Assembly (NCBI GenBank): GCA_903929065.1
Contig: CAIYTJ010000128.1
Span: 1 to 18,831 of the forward strand
DNA: 18,831 nt
DNA from: an uncultured Bacteroidales bacterium
GTDB taxonomy: Bacteria > Bacteroidota > Bacteroidia > Bacteroidales > Paludibacteraceae
Direction of reading: 5' to 3'
Position 1 is the stretch's first letter. Each line of letters begins with the position of its first letter. The position numbers and the translations under genes were made by a program. Below, piece after piece: positions 1 through 7,642 of this stretch. The notes below the pieces were generated by a model. It was given only the letters and a program-made list of their open reading frames with translations. It was not told where the DNA came from and did no database searches.

Positions 1-1590
1 TTTATCGTAATCCAAATGTTCTGCTCCAACTTTATCGGCTGCTTCGGCAATTAAATCTTCGGGTAACCCAATTTTACGGGCAATTTCGATGGCAAATGAA
101 CTTCCCGGATTGCCAATACTTAGTTGAAAAAGCGGCTGCAAATGCTGGCGATCATACAACATTGCACCGTTTACAATGCCAACGGCATCTTCGGCATAAT
201 GTTTCAGATTGGTGTAGTGCGTGGTAATAACGCCAAATGCCAAATTGCGGTTGAAACGTTCCAACGTAGCTTCGGCAATTGCACCACCAATCATCGGTTC
301 CGTTCCCGTTCCGAATTCATCAATCAGCAACAATGTTTTCTCGTTGCTGTTTCGGATAAAATATTTCATGTTCAGCAAATGCGAACTGTAGGTCGACAAA
401 TCGTTTTCGATGGATTGTTCGTCGCCAATATCAATAAAAAGCCGATCAAAAATACCAGCGCGGCTACTATCATGTAACGGCACCAGCAATCCGCATTGAA
501 GCATATATTGCAATAGTACCACCGTTTTCAAACAAACCGATTTACCTCCTGCATTCGGCCCGGAAATCAGCAAAATGCGTTGTTTTTCATTCAACGTAAT
601 ATCTAATGGAACGATTTCTTTTCCCTGTTTTTTCAACGAGAGAAAGAGAATCGGATGAATGGCTTTGGCCCATTCCAATTGGCAACAATCATCAACGCGC
701 GGCTTAATGGCCTTAATTTCAATTCCAAAAAGTGCTTTCGCACGCAGGAAATCAATTTGTCCGAGAAAATATTGCGAAGCAAAAATTTCCTGCGTATATG
801 GTCGCACAAAATTAGTGAACTCCACCAAAATGCGCATGATTTCCCTTCGCTCCTCGCCTTCCAGTTCACGTAGTCGGTTGTTGGCTTCTACCACTTGTTG
901 CGGCTCTATAAAAACCGTTTTTCCGGTAGCCGATTCATCGTGTACTATTCCGTTTACCTTACGTTTAAAAGCCGGAGAAACCGGAATCACCAACCGGCCT
1001 TCGCGCATAGTTGGCGCCACGTCTTTTTCCACATAACCATCGGCTTGTGCCTGACGGAGAATGGAATTCAACGTCCGCGAAATGGAACTTTGAACCTGAA
1101 AAACATCTTTGCGAATGCATGCCAACTCGTTCGACGCATTATCTTTTATTTTTCCAAATTTATTGAGAATGCTGTCAATACGATTAATAATCAGCGGAAA
1201 AGTTTCAATACCGTTGACCAGTTCGTGTAAATGCGGATAAACTTCGGCGTCGTGCTTGGTGAGAAAAGCCACCAACCGGCGCACAGCTTCCAATGCCCGA
1301 CGAAGATCAAAAACCTCTAACTCGTCCAAAAAAAGTCCTTCAATTCGCACCCTTGACAAAGCCGGACGCACATCGTAAAAATCACCAATCGGTAATTCGT
1401 CGGCATCGGTCGTGAGCACACGCAGCATCTCGTCGGTTTGGCTGAGCAAGCGCATAACAGCAGTAAAGTCCGACGAAAACTCAATTTCATCTACTTTTTC
1501 TTCGCCCAGCGAACTCACACACTTGTCTTTCAACAACTGGCGAATGCTTGTAAAAGCTATTTTTTGTTCGATATGAGAAGGATATAACAT
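1..1590 (-). CDS. mutS2: MutS2 family DNA mismatch-repair-like ATPase, 3' part cut by window edge
   Basis: The first 530 codons of a MutS2 protein read open from an ATG at 1588-1590 to the left edge. The family is usually about 780-830 residues, so the C-terminal coiled coil, linker and Smr nuclease domain lie outside. Residues 1 to about 330 match the MutS core and lever helices. Residues 344-351 are the Walker A motif GPNAGGKS, and the Walker B pair D424-E425 lies in LLLIDEFGTG, followed by the ABC-class H-loop region ITTHY. MutS2 proteins bind branched DNA, or in some bacteria collided ribosomes; which role applies here cannot be told from this part. mazG lies 54 bases upstream on the same strand, so the two may be co-transcribed. 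The gap holds a 7-base tandem repeat ending a few bases before the start codon, and no Shine-Dalgarno sequence is seen. Confidence 0.95.
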   Translation of the reverse strand, partial: MLYPSHIEQKIAFTSIRQLLKDKCVSSLGEEKVDEIEFSSDFTAVMRLLSQTDEMLRVLTTDADELPIGDFYDVRPALSRVRIEGLFLDELEVFDLRRALEAVRRLVAFLTKHDAEVYPHLHELVNGIETFPLIINRIDSILNKFGKIKDNASNELACIRKDVFQVQSSISRTLNSILRQAQADGYVEKDVAPTMREGRLVIPVSPAFKRKVNGIVHDESATGKTVFIEPQQVVEANNRLRELEGEERREIMRILVEFTNFVRPYTQEIFASQYFLGQIDFLRAKALFGIEIKAIKPRVDDCCQLEWAKAIHPILFLSLKKQGKEIVPLDITLNEKQRILLISGPNAGGKSVCLKTVVLLQYMLQCGLLVPLHDSSRAGIFDRLFIDIGDEQSIENDLSTYSSHLLNMKYFIRNSNEKTLLLIDEFGTGTEPMIGGAIAEATLERFNRNLAFGVITTHYTNLKHYAEDAVGIVNGAMLYDRQHLQPLFQLSIGNPGSSFAIEIARKIGLPEDLIAEAADKVGAEHLDYDK

Positions 1591-1597
1591 TTTTTGA

Positions 1598-1632
1598 GTT
1601 GACAGTTGAAAATTGACAATTGAGAGTTCATC
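1598..1632. repeat. Degenerate 7-base tandem repeat, about RTTGAMA
   Basis: On the plus strand the units are GTTGACA (1598-1604), GTTGAAA (1605), ATTGACA (1612) and ATTGAGA (1619), with a decayed fifth unit at 1626-1632. The period is exactly 7. The array fills most of the gap between the mazG stop and the mutS2 start and ends 7 bases before the mutS2 ATG, where a ribosome binding site would be. Other gaps between genes in the window hold heptamer arrays of different sequence. Confidence 0.75.
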
Positions 1633-1644
1633 TGAATTGGCATA

Positions 1645-2445
1645 TTAGCATTTTGGCACTTTCTTTTCATTCTCTTTTGCGTCCTCCCAAATCACATCCA
1701 TTTCAGCCAGTGTCATTTCTTTTAAATCTTTGCCAATAGTTATGGTTTTTGATTCCAGGTAGTTGAAGCGGCTCATAAATTTGCGGTTTGTGCGTTCCAA
1801 TGCATTTTCGGGATTAATATCGTAGAGTCTGGCTGCATTAACCAGACTAAACATCAAATCGCCAAATTCAGCTTCCATTTTGTCCTTGTCCATGGCCGCA
1901 ATCTCGACTTTAAATTCGTTGATTTCTTCCTGCACTTTATCCCAAACCTGCTCACGGTGTTCCCAGTCGAAACCCACACTTCGCGCTTTATCCTGAATGC
2001 GATGCGCTTTTATCAGAGCCGGTAACGAGTTTGGTACGCCGGAAAGAACAGATTTATTGCCGCCTTTTTCTTTCAGTTTGAGCGTTTCCCAGTTTTGCAT
2101 CACAGCTTCAGAGTTTTCGGCTGTTACGTCGGCAAAGATATGCGGATGACGGTAAATCAGTTTCTCGCACAAGCCTTTACACACGTCATAAATATCGAAA
2201 TCATTGGTTTCGTTGCCCATTTCGGAGTAAAAAACTATGTGAAGCAAAATGTCGCCCAGTTCTTTGCGGATTTCTTTTTTGTCAGCCCTAATAATGGCAT
2301 CAGCCAGTTCGTAGGTTTCTTCTATAGTGAGAGTTCGCAGGCTTTCGAATGTTTGTTCCTTGTCCCACGGGCATTTGGCGCGCAGTTCGGTCATTATTTC
2401 GAGAAGCCGTTGGAATTGTTGGAGTTTTTCGGTAGTTGAATGCAT
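1645..2445 (-). CDS. mazG: Nucleoside triphosphate pyrophosphohydrolase MazG
   Basis: A 266-residue protein of normal MazG length, with the two tandem MazG domains typical of the family. The N-terminal domain begins at CPWDKEQT (residues 25-32), carries the metal-binding EExxE helix at 42-46 and a KELGD motif at 61-65. The C-terminal domain has EEINEF at 173-178 and the EFGD motif at 193-196. MazG hydrolyses NTPs and dNTPs to the monophosphate and pyrophosphate in the cytoplasm. It is linked to removal of damaged nucleotides and to the (p)ppGpp response. The start is the ATG at 2443-2445, with a TAnnTTTG-type promoter element about 20 bases upstream. mutS2 follows 54 bases downstream, so both genes of this possible operon relate to nucleotide or genome maintenance. 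Confidence 0.95.
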   Translation of the reverse strand: MHSTTEKLQQFQRLLEIMTELRAKCPWDKEQTFESLRTLTIEETYELADAIIRADKKEIRKELGDILLHIVFYSEMGNETNDFDIYDVCKGLCEKLIYRHPHIFADVTAENSEAVMQNWETLKLKEKGGNKSVLSGVPNSLPALIKAHRIQDKARSVGFDWEHREQVWDKVQEEINEFKVEIAAMDKDKMEAEFGDLMFSLVNAARLYDINPENALERTNRKFMSRFNYLESKTITIGKDLKEMTLAEMDVIWEDAKENEKKVPKC

Positions 2446-2466
2446 TTGTATAATTAATAATTATCA

Positions 2467-2474
2467 CAAAGGTA
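2467..2474 (-). promoter_or_regulatory. Candidate -7 promoter element for mazG
   Basis: The minus-strand octamer TACCTTTG fits the Bacteroidota -7 consensus TAnnTTTG and lies 21 bases upstream of the mazG start. A three-of-four match to the -33 TTTG box (TTTA) lies 21 bases further upstream. The leader would be very short. Confidence 0.4.
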
Positions 2475-2594
2475 AGCATTTTTAGTTTTGAATTATAAAA
2501 AATAAATACGCAATTTCGTCATTCAACTTTTAACCTGTGGAAATCAAACATATTGAATACATATTTTGGATTAATTAAAATTAACGGAAAAAAG

Positions 2595-2625
2595 TTTGAT
2601 AAACAGATAACATACAATACATTTG
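2595..2625 (+). promoter_or_regulatory. Bacteroidota-type promoter of the ABC/amidotransferase operon
   Basis: TTTG at 2595-2598 and TACATTTG at 2618-2625 are separated by 19 bases. This fits the Bacteroidota sigma consensus TTTG-(19-21)-TAnnTTTG. Transcription would start near 2632, giving a leader of about 50 bases before the ATG at 2686. It is the best promoter match in the window. The surrounding 240-base gap (2446-2685) is very AT-rich and shows nothing else. Confidence 0.6.
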
Positions 2626-2685
2626 CAATATTCTTTTTCAAAAACTGTTAGACTCGACCAATTTCATAATTTAAATCCGTTTTAA

Positions 2686-3534
2686 ATGAAAAAAATCGTC
2701 AATATCAACAAACTGGAATTTCGGTATAAAAAGCAGTCAAAACTATTTTCTGACTTTAATTTAGGAGTTACCGCCGGCAGAATTAACGGTTTATTGGGTA
2801 AAAACGGTGAAGGAAAAACAACCCTTTTGAAATTGATTTCCGGATTGCTCTTTCCACTTAATGGCAGCATTACCGTGAATGGATATAATCCAGCAAAACG
2901 AGATCCAAAGTTGTTGTCGGACATATTTTTACTTCCGGAGGAAATTCCTGAAACTGTACTCAATATTAACACGTTTGAAAAGGTATATTCTGAATTTTAT
3001 CCTAATTATAGTTCTTCTAAATTTCGCAATTACCTTAATGAATTTACGATTGATTTAAATACGCCAAGCATAAGCGATTTATCTTATGGGCAGAAAAAGA
3101 AGTTTTATATTGCATTTGGTTTGGCAACCAATGCAAAACTAATTTTACTTGATGAACCGACTAATGGTCTGGATATTCCTTCGAAGAGACAATTCAGACG
3201 GATGATTGGGTCTGCAATTGATGATAAACACTGCATCGTCATTTCAACACATCAGGTTACTGATTTGGAAGAAATTGTTGATAATGTGATCATTATTGAA
3301 GGTCATGAAATTATTTTCAATGAATTATCAGAAAATATTTCAGCAAAATTACTTTTCAAAACAGTTGACCATAAAGAGTTTGATGAAGATACTATCTATC
3401 TTGAACAAACCAATGATGCTTATCAACAAGTCAGAATCAACAAACTTGGTGAAAAAAGCAAACTGGATTTGGAAATGTTATTTAATGCCGTTGTTACAAA
3501 TCCGGGACGTATAAAAGAATTGTTTAATTCCTAA
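2686..3534 (+). CDS. ABC transporter ATP-binding protein
   Basis: A 282-residue cytoplasmic ATPase subunit. The Walker A motif is GKNGEGKT (residues 38-45), the signature LSYGQ (132-136), Walker B LILLDEP (152-158) and the switch histidine H189 in ISTHQ. The usual Q-loop glutamine is not obvious; the equivalent region reads FLLPEE (81-86), as in some drug or peptide exporters of the YtrB/CcmA-like group (family recollection). About 80 residues after the H-loop have no recognised domain. It pairs with the membrane protein that starts 17 bases downstream. The direction and substrate of transport are unknown; the domain layout points to an ABC-2 type exporter or a membrane-maintenance system. 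Related loci often have a GntR-type regulator gene upstream, but none is present here. Confidence 0.9.
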   Translation: MKKIVNINKLEFRYKKQSKLFSDFNLGVTAGRINGLLGKNGEGKTTLLKLISGLLFPLNGSITVNGYNPAKRDPKLLSDIFLLPEEIPETVLNINTFEKVYSEFYPNYSSSKFRNYLNEFTIDLNTPSISDLSYGQKKKFYIAFGLATNAKLILLDEPTNGLDIPSKRQFRRMIGSAIDDKHCIVISTHQVTDLEEIVDNVIIIEGHEIIFNELSENISAKLLFKTVDHKEFDEDTIYLEQTNDAYQQVRINKLGEKSKLDLEMLFNAVVTNPGRIKELFNS

Positions 3535-3551
3535 TTTACAATACTAATCTA

Positions 3552-4316
3552 ATGAAAAACTCAATAAGTTTAAGGCGAATCTGGTTGTTATTAAAACGTT
3601 ATTTTCTTGAAAACATAAACAGAGAAATCATGTTTTGGTGCATGATTACTTTTGTTTTCACCATTCTTGACAATCGCACTTTTGTACTTATAGTTTTGTT
3701 TGTCAGCGGATTAATTTACTCAATCCGACTTCACAAAGATTTATTGAAAGGTAAAAACAGCTTGCATTTTTTGATGATACCAGCAACACAAACTGAGAAA
3801 ATATCAACCACAATTATTTTGAACACATTCTATCATTTTGGAATGACACTTCTTGCATACAGCATTGGAAACCTGCTTGTCACCATGATATATCATTTCA
3901 TTTTAAAAATGGCTGTACCGGTAAACTGGGACTTATTTCAGGAACCTTCAATAATCAACGTCAACGGCGTTTTGCAACTTGACGTAAAAAATGTATTTTG
4001 GTCTGTTTTGGGACTATTTGCCTTTTCGCAAGCATTGTTTACAGTTGGTTCACTGTATTTTAGAAACAATGTCGTTTTCAAAACGCTGTTTAGCATCATC
4101 GGGTTTGGATTCATCCTGTTTATGTTACAAATGCTTATTTTTAAAACATTCTGGAACGTTAAACATATCACAAATGCTTTTTATCCAATGTTGGTTACAA
4201 TTACCGATTTTACAATTCCGGCAGTTTTTAAAAATGCTTTTGTTTATGGGAGTTATGTGCTTACACCTTTTTTATGGTTAGTAGGTTATTTCAGACTTAC
4301 CGAAAAAGAAGCATAA
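3552..4316 (+). CDS. ABC-2 type permease-like membrane protein
   Basis: A 254-residue, strongly hydrophobic protein with about six predicted membrane segments, near residues 24-40, 42-58, 88-118, 149-166, 174-197 and 227-249. After the second segment it has HKDLLKGKNSLHFLMIPATQTEK. The PAxxxEK part of this is common in Bacteroidota ABC-2 permease-like proteins beside such ATPases (family recollection). It most likely forms the membrane half of the exporter encoded with the preceding ATPase, from which it is 17 bases away. The substrate is not predictable. The gene is AT-rich compared with ligA or the FecCD permease in this window. Confidence 0.75.
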   Translation: MKNSISLRRIWLLLKRYFLENINREIMFWCMITFVFTILDNRTFVLIVLFVSGLIYSIRLHKDLLKGKNSLHFLMIPATQTEKISTTIILNTFYHFGMTLLAYSIGNLLVTMIYHFILKMAVPVNWDLFQEPSIINVNGVLQLDVKNVFWSVLGLFAFSQALFTVGSLYFRNNVVFKTLFSIIGFGFILFMLQMLIFKTFWNVKHITNAFYPMLVTITDFTIPAVFKNAFVYGSYVLTPFLWLVGYFRLTEKEA

Positions 4317-4347
4317 CTTACAAAATTTTAAATTAAAGTTGAAGATC

Positions 4348-4584
4348 ATGGAAAAAACAAAAAAAATAAGTCAGGCACTAGTAGTAATAATAGTTGTTGG
4401 AATTGGATTAATACATAATGTTTATACGAAAACAAATCACTTAAATCCGTACAATCCTTTTTCGTTTTCTATTGAAAATCAAGCAATCAAAGCAGATTCA
4501 TTGAAAAATAATGAAAACAGTTTGTACGTTTACACTAAGAAAATCATCGATTCAGGTATTAAACGACTAATTTCAAACTTATGA
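4348..4584 (+). CDS. Small single-pass membrane protein, unknown function
   Basis: A 78-residue protein. The ATG at 4348 is chosen over an in-frame TTG at 4339 because the TTG adds only three residues and is a weaker start. A short basic N-terminus (MEKTKK) precedes one hydrophobic segment at about residues 9-22. The rest is a polar, Asn/Ser-rich tail with no cysteine and no recognised motif. The tail would lie outside the cytoplasmic membrane if the segment is an anchor. It lies 31 bases after the permease stop, and its TGA overlaps the next ATG by four bases, so the two small genes are probably translationally coupled. I recognise no family. It may be an accessory subunit of the transporter. 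Confidence 0.6.
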   Translation: MEKTKKISQALVVIIVVGIGLIHNVYTKTNHLNPYNPFSFSIENQAIKADSLKNNENSLYVYTKKIIDSGIKRLISNL

Positions 4585-4775
4585 AAACAAGCAATAAATT
4601 GCTATTAGGGCTTATTATAGTTGTGATTCTTGGGATTTTAGTTGCAAATTTCATTTACAAGAAAAAACTCGACTCCAAATCAATGATAAAAGTAGAGTTG
4701 AATTCGGATTCTACCACTGTGAATCCTGCTGACAGTGACAGTATTGCTATGGAATCAGCCATCAGTAACGAATAA
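4581..4775 (+). CDS. Small membrane-anchored protein, unknown function
   Basis: A 64-residue protein whose ATG lies in the four-base ATGA overlap with the previous stop. A short start (MKTSNK) leads into a hydrophobic segment at about residues 7-24, then a basic patch (KKK) and an acidic, Ser/Asp-rich tail. The start MKTSNKLLLGL resembles the beginning of much longer proteins found beside Bacteroidota ABC/ATPase-permease pairs that also encode DUF2807-like proteins. That similarity is from memory, and this copy may be a shortened relative. The amidotransferase gene follows 12 bases later. No function can be assigned. Confidence 0.6.
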   Translation: MKTSNKLLLGLIIVVILGILVANFIYKKKLDSKSMIKVELNSDSTTVNPADSDSIAMESAISNE

Positions 4776-4787
4776 TATTTTCGCCTC

Positions 4788-5489
4788 ATGAAAAATCTTT
4801 CAATTCATACTATCATGCATGTTCCATTCGAAGGATTGGGCTGCATTGAAAATTGGATTGAACAGAATCAACACTCGGTCTCCTATACAAGACTTTACGA
4901 AGAATTCAAATTTCCCGCACAAGAAGATTTTGATTGGTTAATCGTGATGGGCGGTCCAATGGGCGTGTACGATGAAGCAATCTATCCTTGGTTGAAAGCA
5001 GAAAAATCATTTATCCGTAAATCAATAGAAAATGACAAAACAGTTATTGGCATCTGCCTTGGTTCTCAACTAATTGCCGAAGTTCTTGGGTCGAAAGTGT
5101 TTCTAAACAAACAGAAAGAAATTGGTTGGTTTGATATTAATATGACCAAAGAAGGTCAGGATTTGCCTATTTTAAAAGGATTTGAAGAACAATTTCCGGT
5201 TTTCCACTGGCACGGAGATACTTTTGATTTACCGGCAAACGGCATTAGATTGTTTTATTCGGATGTGTTTAAAAACCAGGCATTTTTATACAACGAAAAA
5301 ATACTAGGACTTCAATTTCATTTAGAAGTGACTTTAGAATCAATGAAGGAAATGGTTGAAAACGGAAGTACCGAATTAATTGAAAGCGAAACTATTCAGT
5401 CAGCCAAACAAATACTTAGCAAAACGAATTTAATTGAAACAAATAATCGGAAAATGTTTAGAATATTGGATTATTTTCAAAACCTGTAA
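4788..5489 (+). CDS. Stand-alone class I glutamine amidotransferase-like protein
   Basis: A 233-residue protein of the class I (triad) glutamine amidotransferase fold, like the N-terminal domain of GMP synthase. An oxyanion-strand motif VMGGPMGVYD lies at 53-62, and the nucleophile elbow GICLGSQ contains Cys90. The pair His178 and Glu180 lies in LGLQFHLEV, so the catalytic triad is intact. The motif FHWHGDTFDLP (139-149) is typical of the stand-alone subgroup. The family removes ammonia from glutamine or a gamma-glutamyl compound; the acceptor here is unknown. It is the last gene of the plus-strand operon, and its stop is one base from the stop of the convergent serine hydrolase gene. Its link with an ABC transporter suggests processing or detoxification of the transported compound, which is inference. 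Confidence 0.85.
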   Translation: MKNLSIHTIMHVPFEGLGCIENWIEQNQHSVSYTRLYEEFKFPAQEDFDWLIVMGGPMGVYDEAIYPWLKAEKSFIRKSIENDKTVIGICLGSQLIAEVLGSKVFLNKQKEIGWFDINMTKEGQDLPILKGFEEQFPVFHWHGDTFDLPANGIRLFYSDVFKNQAFLYNEKILGLQFHLEVTLESMKEMVENGSTELIESETIQSAKQILSKTNLIETNNRKMFRILDYFQNL

Positions 5490-5490
5490 T

Positions 5491-6699
5491 TTACTGACGA
5501 TTTATCACCTCCATACCTGCCTCCAGCCAAAGGTCAAGATCTTTAGTATACTCTTGTTCTACATTATATTCCTTGTCACGGTCTTTTCCCAAACGAACAA
5601 TAACCGCATCCAATTCCGGTATAACCAGAATATATTGGCCTAAAATTCCCCGCATATACTCTACTTTCAATCCGTGATAATTGGCTATCCAGATATGATA
5701 ACCGTAAAATGAACAAGGGATTGGTTCCCTAAACGTTTTTTCACCAGGGCGAAGCTTCCGTGTAAATTTCAACCAGGTGGCAGGTGTGGTAGCTTCACGG
5801 ATATAATTAGAATCGACCACCTGAATGCCTTCCCAATCACCTTTGTTGAGAATTAACTGGCCAAGCCGTGCAAAATCGCGTGCATTGGAATTAAAACAGC
5901 AATACGCTTTTTCCATGCCATCTTTTTTATCAAGCGACCAGAGCGCATCTTCCTCGGCATGAATCGGTGTCCATAGTTTTTCCGAAGCATAGTCAGCAAC
6001 ATTTTTTCCGGTTGCTTTTTTCAGTATAAAACCAAGAATTTGGGTTACACCGCTTTGGTAATGAAACCAGACTCCCGGTTTTTCAACCAGTTTTTCAGTC
6101 AGCGTAAGATTCCATAAGTCTTTGCCGTAATAAGCCTGCGTATTTTTTGCGAAAAGGGTTGTTGAAGATTCATTCCAATCAACTCCGGCACTCATGGTAA
6201 GCAAATCTTTTATCGTCAACGTTTTGCCTTCATTCGAAGTCCATTCCGGAAGAAAATCGTGAACCGGTTGATCCACATTTTTGATATAACCATCCTTTAT
6301 GGCACAACCAACCAAAAGCGAAACAACACTTTTAGCCATTGAAAATGAATTGCTTGGAGTTAACGGACTGTAATTATTCCAGTATTGTTCGAAAATGACC
6401 TTTTTATGCTGAACTACCAAAAATGAAACAGTTTTGTATTTTTTGAAATCTGGTTCCAATTCAGGAGCAATGTGTTTGTTTTCAATATTTGGGGCAAATT
6501 CCCAGGGTTCGGGATTTTCCGCTTTTACAACCCGGTTTTCAAAAATCGCATATTGATCTATTTTCGGCATCCAATGAATCAACGCCCTGTGAATGTAATA
6601 ATTGGCAGGTAATAACAAAAAAATACCTGCCCCGGCAACTATCGCCAAAAGCAGATATAAAACTACCTTTTTAATTGAAAATCGTCCAGTAGTCTTCAT
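5491..6699 (-). CDS. Membrane-anchored serine hydrolase, class C beta-lactamase/NylB-like
   Basis: A 402-residue protein starting at an ATG at 6697-6699. An N-terminal hydrophobic segment (about residues 11-30) acts as a signal anchor, placing the catalytic domain in the periplasm. The nucleophile motif S120-M-A-K123 (SxxK) is present, and the second motif is Y214-Q-S216 in FHYQSGVTQILG. This resembles 6-aminohexanoate-dimer hydrolase and esterases of the class C beta-lactamase fold more than true AmpC enzymes, which have YxN. The substrate is probably a small ester, amide or peptide. It starts 13 bases after the dapA stop and is probably the last gene of that transcript. The link to dapA could reflect cell-wall precursor metabolism, but that is inference. 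Confidence 0.85.
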   Translation of the reverse strand: MKTTGRFSIKKVVLYLLLAIVAGAGIFLLLPANYYIHRALIHWMPKIDQYAIFENRVVKAENPEPWEFAPNIENKHIAPELEPDFKKYKTVSFLVVQHKKVIFEQYWNNYSPLTPSNSFSMAKSVVSLLVGCAIKDGYIKNVDQPVHDFLPEWTSNEGKTLTIKDLLTMSAGVDWNESSTTLFAKNTQAYYGKDLWNLTLTEKLVEKPGVWFHYQSGVTQILGFILKKATGKNVADYASEKLWTPIHAEEDALWSLDKKDGMEKAYCCFNSNARDFARLGQLILNKGDWEGIQVVDSNYIREATTPATWLKFTRKLRPGEKTFREPIPCSFYGYHIWIANYHGLKVEYMRGILGQYILVIPELDAVIVRLGKDRDKEYNVEQEYTKDLDLWLEAGMEVINRQ

Positions 6700-6712
6700 T
6701 TGTTTTTTTAAT

Positions 6713-7606
6713 TTAGCATTTAATGTTCAGTTCGTCCAACACCAAACGAATCTTTTCGTAGGTTTTTATTGTATTTGGAACGAGTGGCAATCGTAATTTG
6801 TTTTCAATAAAGCCCATGACAGCCAACATACTTTTTACTCCGGCGGGATTTCCTTCCACGAAAAGCAATTCGATTAATTCGGTAAAGCGGTGATGAATCT
6901 GGCGTGAACTGGCATAATCGCCTTCCAGGCCAAGCCGAACCATGCGGCTGAATTCCTTTGGAAAAGCATTACCAATCACTGAAATAACACCCACAGCACC
7001 CAATGTAATCAACGGAAAAGTAATTCCGTCGTCACCTGAAATAACCATGAAGTCTTTCGGTTTATTCTTGATAATATCGTCAATCTGGGTAAAATTACCG
7101 GAAGCTTCTTTTATAGCACAAATCACCGAAAATTCTTTTGCCAACCGCAATGTAGTTTCAGCAGTCATATTGATGCCTGTCCGACCAGGAACATTATATA
7201 AAACAATTGGTAGAGGAGTTGCTTTTGCAATTGCTGCAAAATGCTGATAAAGACCTTCCTGTGATGGTTTATTGTAATATGGGGTTACGGATAATATAGC
7301 GTCAATTCCATGAAAATCCGAAGTTTGAAGCTTTTCAACCACGGCTTTGGTATTGTTTCCGCCAATTCCCAACACAATCGGAATTCTTCCGGCAGCAGTT
7401 TTCACTACAAAACTAGTAATTTCTTCCTTTTCAGCTTCGGTAAGTGTTGGAGTTTCGGCAGTGGTACCACAAACCACGAGGTAATCAGTGCCATTTTTAA
7501 TTTGATACTCAACCAAATGAGCTAATGCATCAAAATCAATCGTTTCATCACTTTTGAACGGGGTTATCAATGCGACACCCATTCCTGTCAGTTTATTATT
7601 AATCAT
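6713..7606 (-). CDS. dapA: 4-hydroxy-tetrahydrodipicolinate synthase
   Basis: A 297-residue class I aldolase-fold enzyme that condenses pyruvate with aspartate semialdehyde, the first committed step of lysine and diaminopimelate synthesis. The ATG at 7604-7606 gives the family's usual length; a TTG five codons upstream (7621) is rejected. The Schiff-base Lys166 lies in AIKEASG, Tyr137 in VLYNVPGRTG, the pyruvate-binding Thr pair in CGTTAE (46-51), and the interface tyrosine region PYYNKP begins at 109. All key residues are intact. The gene lies between the DUF6913-like gene and the serine hydrolase gene, all on one strand. A possible -7 element at 7630-7637 would give it its own promoter in addition to read-through from ligA. 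Confidence 0.95.
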   Translation of the reverse strand: MINNKLTGMGVALITPFKSDETIDFDALAHLVEYQIKNGTDYLVVCGTTAETPTLTEAEKEEITSFVVKTAAGRIPIVLGIGGNNTKAVVEKLQTSDFHGIDAILSVTPYYNKPSQEGLYQHFAAIAKATPLPIVLYNVPGRTGINMTAETTLRLAKEFSVICAIKEASGNFTQIDDIIKNKPKDFMVISGDDGITFPLITLGAVGVISVIGNAFPKEFSRMVRLGLEGDYASSRQIHHRFTELIELLFVEGNPAGVKSMLAVMGFIENKLRLPLVPNTIKTYEKIRLVLDELNIKC

Positions 7607-7629
7607 CGGCAAAAAATACAATTTGTTTG

Positions 7630-7637
7630 CAAAAGTA
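7630..7637 (-). promoter_or_regulatory. Candidate -7 element upstream of dapA
   Basis: The minus-strand octamer TACTTTTG matches TAnnTTTG, 23 bases upstream of the dapA ATG and just after the stop of the preceding gene. No TTTG box is found at the right distance, so it may be chance in AT-rich sequence or a weak internal promoter. Confidence 0.3.
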
Positions 7638-7642
7638 CAGTT

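Noticed and set aside
124..1230. Several plus-strand open frames of about 70-125 codons
   Set aside because: They lie wholly opposite the mutS2 frame, overlap one another and have no recognisable protein features.
2095..2439. 114-codon plus-strand open frame opposite mazG
   Set aside because: Antisense shadow of mazG; no family resemblance and no promoter or start context.
7607..7621. TTG start extending DapA by five residues
   Set aside because: The ATG at 7606 gives the usual DapA N-terminus and length; the extension is not typical.
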